DNA from: an uncultured Phascolarctobacterium sp.
Lineage (GTDB): Bacteria > Bacillota > Negativicutes > Acidaminococcales > Acidaminococcaceae
NCBI GenBank assembly: GCA_900547415.1
Contig: URGS01000032.1
Span: forward strand, 1 to 18,282
DNA: 18,282 nucleotides
Direction: 5' to 3'
Part shown: positions 12,863 to 18,282 of the stretch, one piece after another
Layout of the letters: every line of letters begins with the position of its first letter
Numbering within the stretch: the first letter of the stretch is position 1
Made by a program: the position numbers and the translations under genes
Notes under the pieces: generated by a model
What the model was told of the DNA's origin: nothing
What the model saw: only the letters and a program-made list of their open reading frames with translations
Database searches by the model: none

Positions 12863-15010
12863 ATGAATGAAGTAAAGATTGCTTTAGTAGGCAACCCTAA
12901 TTGCGGCAAAACCACAATGTTTAATGAGCTGACAGGCTCTAACCAATACGTAGGCAACTGGCCTGGCGTAACTGTAGAAAAGAAAGAAGGCAAGCTTAAA
13001 GGTAGCGGTGGGGTAACTATTACAGACTTACCTGGCATTTACTCTCTTTCTCCCTATACTCTTGAAGAAGTAATTTCCCGTAATTACCTTTTGGACACTA
13101 AGTTAGATGGTATTTTAAACCTTGTAGACGGATCTAATATTGAGCGTAATCTGTATTTGACTACACAGCTGATGGAAATGGGTATGCCTATAACTATTGC
13201 CCTGAATATGATGGATATTGTCCGCAAGAATGGTGATAAGATTGATGCGGTAAAGCTGTCTGAGGTGTTGGGCTGCTCAATTGTGGAAACATCAGCCTTA
13301 AATGGAGAAGGTACTAAGGATGCTGCGGCTAAGGCTATTGGTAATGCAGGCAAGGCAGCTCCCAAGCCGATTGTATTCCCCGTTGAGGTAGAAGAGGCAC
13401 TGACTCAGATTCATCGCTTAATGGGAAATAGAGTTGCAGGCGCAAGTCAGCGCTGGCTTTTAGTAAAGCTTTTTGAACGAGACCAAGAGGTTTATAAAAC
13501 TCTTAAGGTCAGCGAAGCAGAGCAAAAGGCTCTGGATGATATTATTACTATCTGTGAGGAGCAGCTGGACGACGACAGCGAAAGCATTATTACCAATGCA
13601 CGTTACGAATATATTGGTCAGCTCATGAGTAAAGCTGTGAAAAAAGGCAGCGTTGGTATGACTACCTCCGATAAAGTTGACCGCATCGTTACTAATCGCT
13701 TTTTAGCACTGCCAATTTTTGCGGCAGTAATGTTCCTTGTTTATTACATTGCTGTAGAAACAGTTGGCACTATTGTAACTGATTTTACGAACGATACTCT
13801 CTTTGGTGAATGGATTATGCCATGGGCTCAGGCACAGCTGGAAGCGGCAGGCGCAGCTGATTGGATTGTGTCATTGGTAGTTGATGGTATTATTGGCGGT
13901 GTTGGCGCTCCCATTGGCTTTGCACCCCAAATGGCCATTGTGTTCCTGCTGCTGAGCTTTTTAGAGGACTGCGGTTATATGGCCCGCGTGGCCTTTATTA
14001 TGGACCGCTTTTTCCGTCAGTTTGGTATGAGCGGTAAAAGCTTTATTCCCCTCTTGATTTCTTCTGGCTGCGGCGTTCCTGGTATCATGGCAACCCGAAC
14101 TATTGAGAACGAAAAGGACCGTCGTCTGACTATCATGACCACCACCTTTATTCCCTGTGGTGCTAAGCTTCCTGTTATTGCGCTGCTTTCCGGCGCTATT
14201 ATGGGCGGCGCCTGGTATATGGCTCCTATCATGTACTTTATTGGTTTCTTTGCTGTAGTGACATCCTGCATTATTTTGAAGAAATCCGATCTTTTCGCAG
14301 GTGACCCTGCTCCCTTTGTTATGGAGATGCCTCCTTATCATATGCCTCTTGCTAAGAATGTTCTGATTCATACCTGGGAGCGCGTAGCTGGCTTCCTGAA
14401 AAAAGCTGGTACGGTAATTTTCCTGTGCTGTGTAGTAATGTGGTTCCTGGCAAGCTGGGGTATGGCTGATGGCAGTCTGGCAATGGTAGAGGATGTTGAA
14501 AATAGCTTTATGGCTATTATCGGTGGCGCTATTGCTCCTATCTTTGCTCCCTTGGGCTTTAGCAGCTGGCAGTCAGTCGCAGCAGCATTCTCTGGTTTTG
14601 TGGCTAAGGAAGCAGTTGTCAGCACTATGGCAATTCTTTCTGGCTTGGCCGAAGCTACTGAAGAGGAGCCTGATTTGTGGAACGCAGTAATGGCCATGTT
14701 CCCCAGTGCTGTAGCAGCCTTCTCCTTCCTGGTGTTCAATCTGCTGAACTCTCCCTGCTTGGCAGCTGTTGCTACCATGAGCAGAGAAATGAACAGCAGC
14801 AAGTGGACCTGGGCTACCCTTTGCTTCCAGAATTTATACGCTTACAGCGTTTGTTTGATGATTTACCAGCTGGGCCGCGTCTTTGTAGGCGGTGAAGCCT
14901 TTGATGCTGGTACTGCAGTGGCTGTAATAATGCTGGTAGGCTTTATTTATCTGCTTGTCCGTCCTGCCAAAAAAGGCAGTGTTAATGTTTTGAGTGTTGA
15001 AGCTCGCTAA
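12863..15010 (+). CDS. feoB: Ferrous iron transporter FeoB
   Basis: The 715-residue protein imports Fe(II) across the cytoplasmic membrane. Its N-terminal G-protein domain has G1 GNPNCGKT (10-17), the G2 threonine near 37, G3 DLPG (55-58), G4 NMMD (115-118) and G5 SALNGEG. A helical GDI-like domain follows up to about residue 270. The membrane part carries the two Gate regions, each with a conserved cysteine (SSGCGVPGIMATRTI and FIPCGAKLPVIALL), and the later FVAKEAVVSTMAIL motif. I start it at the ATG at 12863, with GAGG eight bases upstream; the frame extends seven codons back to a TTG inside the second feoA. The length is normal for Firmicutes FeoB, and no separate FeoC-like domain is fused. 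Confidence 0.96.
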   Translation: MNEVKIALVGNPNCGKTTMFNELTGSNQYVGNWPGVTVEKKEGKLKGSGGVTITDLPGIYSLSPYTLEEVISRNYLLDTKLDGILNLVDGSNIERNLYLTTQLMEMGMPITIALNMMDIVRKNGDKIDAVKLSEVLGCSIVETSALNGEGTKDAAAKAIGNAGKAAPKPIVFPVEVEEALTQIHRLMGNRVAGASQRWLLVKLFERDQEVYKTLKVSEAEQKALDDIITICEEQLDDDSESIITNARYEYIGQLMSKAVKKGSVGMTTSDKVDRIVTNRFLALPIFAAVMFLVYYIAVETVGTIVTDFTNDTLFGEWIMPWAQAQLEAAGAADWIVSLVVDGIIGGVGAPIGFAPQMAIVFLLLSFLEDCGYMARVAFIMDRFFRQFGMSGKSFIPLLISSGCGVPGIMATRTIENEKDRRLTIMTTTFIPCGAKLPVIALLSGAIMGGAWYMAPIMYFIGFFAVVTSCIILKKSDLFAGDPAPFVMEMPPYHMPLAKNVLIHTWERVAGFLKKAGTVIFLCCVVMWFLASWGMADGSLAMVEDVENSFMAIIGGAIAPIFAPLGFSSWQSVAAAFSGFVAKEAVVSTMAILSGLAEATEEEPDLWNAVMAMFPSAVAAFSFLVFNLLNSPCLAAVATMSREMNSSKWTWATLCFQNLYAYSVCLMIYQLGRVFVGGEAFDAGTAVAVIMLVGFIYLLVRPAKKGSVNVLSVEAR

Positions 15011-15020
15011 GAGTCATAGT

Positions 15021-15054
15021 CTGGCAGCTCTCATCCCTCCAAGAGAGCTGCCAG
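15021..15054 (+). other. Strong hairpin between feoB and the Cys-rich gene
   Basis: CTGGCAGCTCTC (15021-15032) and GAGAGCTGCCAG (15043-15054) form a perfect 12-bp stem around ATCCCTCCAA. No T-run follows, so it should not be a complete terminator. It lies ten bases after the feoB stop and 28 before the next start codon. It may set the ratio of the two products by mRNA processing or stability. Confidence 0.65.
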
Positions 15055-15082
15055 TACACTCGTTATAGAAAAGAGGTATATC

Positions 15083-15244
15083 ATGGCAACTTGGATTGTT
15101 GGTTTAGTAATTATTGCAGCAGTATATTTTGCCGCAAAAAGTGTTTTGGCAACCCATAAAAGTGGTGGCTGTACAGGCTGCAGCTCCTGCTCCGGTGGCT
15201 GTAGTCATTGCACACAGCTAAAGGGTTTAGATGCTAAAAAGTAA
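15083..15244 (+). CDS. FeoB-associated Cys-rich membrane protein
   Basis: This 53-residue protein begins at the ATG at 15083, with AAGAGG six bases upstream. Residues 4-18 form one membrane helix (WIVGLVIIAAVYFAA). A short tail follows with five cysteines, C30, C33, C36, C40 and C43, in a GGCTGCSSCSGGCSHC pattern, and a basic end (DAKK). This is the layout of the small family regularly found after feoB in Firmicutes, thought to act in place of FeoC or to bind Fe(II) or an iron-sulfur cluster at the membrane. That role is known only by association. It is easily missed because of its size. Confidence 0.9.
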   Translation: MATWIVGLVIIAAVYFAAKSVLATHKSGGCTGCSSCSGGCSHCTQLKGLDAKK

Positions 15245-15370
15245 TTAATTTTTCAGGTTCGTTAGCAACCTCCAAGCAAAAATACCCTGAAAACAATTAC
15301 TTGAAAATACATACACATACAGATTTACCCAGATTTCAGACAAATTCCTTCCAAATTGAAAGTAGGGTGA
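15245..15370. other. Gene-free trailer of the feo operon
   Basis: No gene is supported here. TTTTCAGG (15250-15257) pairs with CCTGAAAA (15286-15293), and GGTT/AACC (15256-15259, 15267-15270) could form an alternative inner stem. No T-run follows, so this is not a typical terminator. The rest, to 15370, is AT-rich and featureless by eye. Confidence 0.4.
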
Positions 15371-15410
15371 AAGGGCTGCCGCTGTCTATAAAGATGGCGG
15401 CAGTCTTTTT
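15371..15410 (+). terminator. Intrinsic terminator of the feo operon
   Basis: GGCTGCCGC (15374-15382) pairs with GCGGCAGTC (15397-15405), the stem can extend inward through G-U pairs, and five T follow. It lies about 130 bases after the Cys-rich gene and 33 bases before the valS promoter. Confidence 0.87.
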
Positions 15411-15442
15411 GTATTTATTTTGTCAGGCTGACTATAAAACTG

Positions 15443-15491
15443 TTGACACTGGTCTATTAAATTGTTAAGATATAACGTATAACAATATAAT
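15443..15491 (+). promoter_or_regulatory. Two overlapping promoters for the valS T-box transcript
   Basis: TTGACA (15443-15448) with TAAGAT (15466-15471), and TTGTTA (15463-15468) with TATAAT (15486-15491), each have a 17-base spacer. The second would start near 15498, right before the T-box Stem I, and is the better placed. The first would add about 20 bases. Confidence 0.6.
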
Positions 15492-15497
15492 TTAATG

Positions 15498-15750
15498 GCT
15501 AAGAGCGGAAGGGTTGTCCTTGAGACCGGCAAAGAGAAGCAGCGTATTGGTGAAAGCTGTTGCGGAAAAGGATTACTGTAGTCCGGGAGCTGCTGCATTG
15601 AAATAGTAGTAGGTGCAGACGCATTGCACACGTTACGTGTTTGAGTGCCTCATAAATATTACAGTACCAGTTTAGCTGCAGTAGGTATGAGGAAGATAGG
15701 TGGTACCGCGTTTATACGTCCTGTTCATTATAAACAGGACGTTTTTTTAT
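15498..15750 (+). promoter_or_regulatory. T-box leader controlling valS, with terminator
   Basis: The T-box core AGGTGGTACCGCG (15698-15710) is present and is followed by a terminator, ACGTCCTGTT (15716-15725) with AACAGGACGT (15733-15742) and a run of seven T. Stem I can be traced: AGCAGC (about 15536) pairs with GCTGCT (about 15589), enclosing the GGTGAAAGC apical part. After the 3' arm comes GAAATAGTAGTAGG, which holds two GTA triplets (15606-15611), a valine codon, in the expected specifier region. Uncharged tRNA-Val would bind here and favour the antiterminator, so valS is made when valine is short. The exact specifier triplet is inferred. Confidence 0.93.
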
Positions 15751-15810
15751 TGCTCAGCTGGTCTGAGATTAAATAAGCTAATTATCATTATTATTTTAGG
15801 AGGAATAGAA

Positions 15811-18282
15811 ATGGCAGAAGAGCATAACATTCCTAAGGTTTATGACCCTGCTTCTGTTGAGAAGAAGTGGTATGAATTCTGGGAGAAAAATCGTTTATTC
15901 CATGCGGAGGTTGAAGAGGGCAAGGAAGCCTTCAGTATTGTAATTCCCCCTCCGAATATTACTGGTCAGCTGCATATGGGCCATGCACTGGATAACACAC
16001 TGCAGGATATCCTGATCCGTTGGCACCGTATGATGGGTCACAATACCCTTTGGATGCCTGGCTATGACCATGCAGGTCTGGCAACTCAAATCAAGGTTGA
16101 AGAAGTAATTAAAAAAGAAGAGGGCAAAACCCGTTATGACCTAGGTCGTGAAGAATTCCTGAAACGCGTTTGGGAGTGGAAGGACCAATACGGCGACCGC
16201 ATCATTAATCAGCTGAAGCATTTAGGCGTTTCCTGCGATTGGGAGCGTAAACGCTTTACCATGGATGAAGGCTGCTCCAAGGCTGTACGTGAGGTTTTCT
16301 GTGCTCTGTACGAAAAAGGCCTTATCTATAAAGGCACCCGTATTACCAACTGGTGCGTAAACTGCAACACTGCACTGAGCGATATTGAGGTTGAGCATAA
16401 GGATGATCCGGGTCATCTGTGGTATATCCAATACCCAGTTGTTGAAGAAGAAGGTACTTACCTGACAATTGCTACCACTCGTCCTGAAACCATGCTGGGC
16501 GATACTGCTGTAGCTGTAAATCCTGCTGATCCCCGCTATGGTCATCTGGTTGGCAAAACTCTGCGTCTGCCTCTGACTGACCGCGTTATTCCTATTATTG
16601 CTGACGACTACGTAGATCTGGAGTTTGGTACTGGTGCAGTTAAAATTACTCCGTCCCATGACCCCAATGACTACGAAATGGGTATTCGTCACAACCTGCC
16701 CAGCATTGTTGTTATCGGCATGAATGGTCTCATGACTGCTGAAGCTGGCAAATACGAAGGCCAAACTCGTGAAGAGTGCCGTAAAAATATCGTAAATGAC
16801 CTGAAAGAACAAGGCTATCTGATTAAAATTGAAGAGCATGCTCACGCTGTTGGTCACTGCCAACGCTGCGGCAGCGTAGTAGAGCCTTTGGTATCTACCC
16901 AATGGTTTGTAAAAATGGAGCCTTTGGTTAAGGCTGCTGTTGATTGTGTTGAGGACGGTCGTACTCAATTCGTTCCTGAACGCTTCACCAAAACCTATAC
17001 TGGTTGGATGGACAACATTCGTGACTGGTGTATTTCCCGTCAAATCTGGTGGGGTCACCGTATTCCTGTTTGGTACTGCGATGATTGCGGCGAAATGCAT
17101 GCATCCCGCACTGATCTGACTGCCTGCCCCAAATGCGGCAGCACCAATATCCATCAAGACGAGGACGCACTGGACACCTGGTTCTCCAGCGCACTGTGGC
17201 CTTTCTCTACCATGGGCTGGCCTGAAAAGGATCCTCTGCTGAAGCAATTCTATCCTACCAGCGTTCTGGTAACCGGCTACGATATTATCTTCTTCTGGGT
17301 TGCAAGAATGCTCATTATGGGTATGGAATTCATGAAGGAAATTCCTTTCGAGAAGGTATTCATCCATGGTCTGGTTCGCGACAGCCAAGGCCGCAAGATG
17401 TCCAAATCTCTGGGCAATGGCATTGATCCTCTGGAAGTTATTGAAAAATACGGCGCTGATACCCTGCGCTTTATGCTGATTACCGGCAATACCCCGGGCA
17501 ACGATATGCGCTTCTACTGGGAGCGTGTTGAAGCTACCCGTAACTTTGCCAACAAGATTTGGAATGCATCCCGCTTTGCTCTCATGAACATGGAGGGCTA
17601 CGATCCTGATGCTAAGCTGGCTCCTTACACTCTGGCTGACAAATGGATTCTGTCCCGTCTGCAGCACACCTCCAAGAACGTTACTGAGATGCTGGGCAAA
17701 TTTGAGCTTGGTGAAGCTGGCCGTATGATTTACGACTTTATCTGGGGCGAGGTATGCGACTGGTATATTGAGCTCGCTAAACCTCGTCTGTACAATAAAG
17801 AAAATCCTGAAGAGCGTGCAACCGCTCAGCATGTATTGGCTAAGGTTCTGACCAGCGCTATGCAGCTGCTCCATCCCTACATGCCTTTCATCACCGAGGA
17901 AATTTATCAATGCTTGCCGCATCAGGCTTCCAGCATTATGATTTCCAAGTGGCCTGAAGCTGAAGAAGCCCTGATGGACGATGAAGCAGAACGTCTTATG
18001 GGCGCTATTATGGAAAGCATCAAGGCTATCCGTAACATGCGTGCAGAAGTAAATGTACCGCCCGGAAAGAAAGTTCCTGCAATTATGCTGGCTGCAGCAG
18101 ACCTGAAGGCTGGCGTAGAGGCTAATGCTAACTACGTACATCTGATGGGCGCAATCAGCGAGCTGACTGTTCTGGAAGATACTGCTGCTAAACCCGAAAA
18201 CGCTATGGCTGCAGTTGTAAGCGGCATTGAGGTATATCTGCCTCTGGCTGGCCTCATTGATGTTGAAAAAGAAAACCAACGT
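15811..18282 (+). CDS. valS: Valyl-tRNA synthetase (C-terminus beyond the window)
   Basis: This class I aminoacyl-tRNA synthetase joins valine to tRNA-Val in the cytosol. From the ATG at 15811, with TTAGGAGG upstream, 824 codons run open to the last base, so the protein is cut by the window. Full ValS is about 880-890 residues, so roughly 60 are missing, the C-terminal coiled coil. The HIGH motif is HMGH (55-58) inside PPPNITGQLHMGHAL, and KMSKS is at 529-533. The editing domain is between them (ATTRPETMLGDTAVAVNP), as are the zinc-ribbon cysteines (WCVNC; CQRC; CDDC and CPKC). The anticodon-binding region starts near residue 590. Codon use favours abundant codons more than its neighbours, as expected for a highly expressed housekeeping gene. 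Confidence 0.97.
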   Translation, partial: MAEEHNIPKVYDPASVEKKWYEFWEKNRLFHAEVEEGKEAFSIVIPPPNITGQLHMGHALDNTLQDILIRWHRMMGHNTLWMPGYDHAGLATQIKVEEVIKKEEGKTRYDLGREEFLKRVWEWKDQYGDRIINQLKHLGVSCDWERKRFTMDEGCSKAVREVFCALYEKGLIYKGTRITNWCVNCNTALSDIEVEHKDDPGHLWYIQYPVVEEEGTYLTIATTRPETMLGDTAVAVNPADPRYGHLVGKTLRLPLTDRVIPIIADDYVDLEFGTGAVKITPSHDPNDYEMGIRHNLPSIVVIGMNGLMTAEAGKYEGQTREECRKNIVNDLKEQGYLIKIEEHAHAVGHCQRCGSVVEPLVSTQWFVKMEPLVKAAVDCVEDGRTQFVPERFTKTYTGWMDNIRDWCISRQIWWGHRIPVWYCDDCGEMHASRTDLTACPKCGSTNIHQDEDALDTWFSSALWPFSTMGWPEKDPLLKQFYPTSVLVTGYDIIFFWVARMLIMGMEFMKEIPFEKVFIHGLVRDSQGRKMSKSLGNGIDPLEVIEKYGADTLRFMLITGNTPGNDMRFYWERVEATRNFANKIWNASRFALMNMEGYDPDAKLAPYTLADKWILSRLQHTSKNVTEMLGKFELGEAGRMIYDFIWGEVCDWYIELAKPRLYNKENPEERATAQHVLAKVLTSAMQLLHPYMPFITEEIYQCLPHQASSIMISKWPEAEEALMDDEAERLMGAIMESIKAIRNMRAEVNVPPGKKVPAIMLAAADLKAGVEANANYVHLMGAISELTVLEDTAAKPENAMAAVVSGIEVYLPLAGLIDVEKENQR

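Noticed and set aside
14368..14802. Minus-strand frames opposite feoB (for example 144 and 136 codons)
   Set aside because: They are opposite the clear FeoB frame with its Gate motifs, have no ribosome sites, and resemble no known family.
16222..18279. Open reading frame of 685 codons on the minus strand
   Set aside because: It lies wholly antisense to valS, whose plus-strand frame has all synthetase motifs. The biased codon use of valS removes stop codons on the other strand. The antisense product is low in recognisable domains and has no ribosome site.

Overview
The window looks like the chromosome of a moderately AT-rich, Firmicutes-type anaerobe. T-box and cobalamin-riboswitch control, many short intrinsic terminators, strong AGGAGG-type ribosome binding sites, a FeoB-associated Cys-rich protein and DinF-type MATE and CadA-type ATPase genes all fit this. 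The mix of features suggests the Negativicutes, but that is an inference from style and not a measured placement.

Layout. 1-212 is a structured, apparently non-coding stretch ending in an intrinsic terminator. 347-1315 (minus) is a zinc-dependent AstE/AspA-type deacylase, insulated by a perfect bidirectional hairpin. 1456-2781 (plus) is a DinF-type MATE efflux pump. 2856-8490 is a five-gene Nik/Dpp-family ABC importer (permease, permease, lipoprotein binding protein, ATPase, ATPase) whose leader is a cobalamin riboswitch with a terminator platform. 8678-12230 is a metal-efflux unit: a promoter with two ArsR/SmtB-type operator copies, a P1B-type ATPase with a long His/Cys/Asp-rich repetitive N-terminus and two HMA domains, and a small YbjQ-like protein. 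12310-15410 is a ferrous iron uptake operon: two FeoA proteins, FeoB and a 53-residue FeoB-associated Cys-rich membrane protein. 15443-18282 is valS behind a T-box leader; valS runs off the right edge.

How the genes fit together. Three adjacent transcription units handle transition metals: import of something linked to B12 (most simply cobalt, possibly nickel or a corrinoid precursor), export of Zn/Cd/Co-type divalent ions, and Fe(II) import. Each has its own kind of control in the sequence: an RNA aptamer for the importer, DNA operators of the metal-sensing ArsR/SmtB type for the exporter, and inverted repeats flanking the feo promoter. No regulator gene lies in the window, so the protein regulators must act from elsewhere. 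The most notable features are the riboswitch-controlled Nik/Dpp importer, the His-rich ATPase with its operator pair, and the unidentified RNA-like element at the left edge. I see no mobile element, CRISPR array, tRNA or rRNA.
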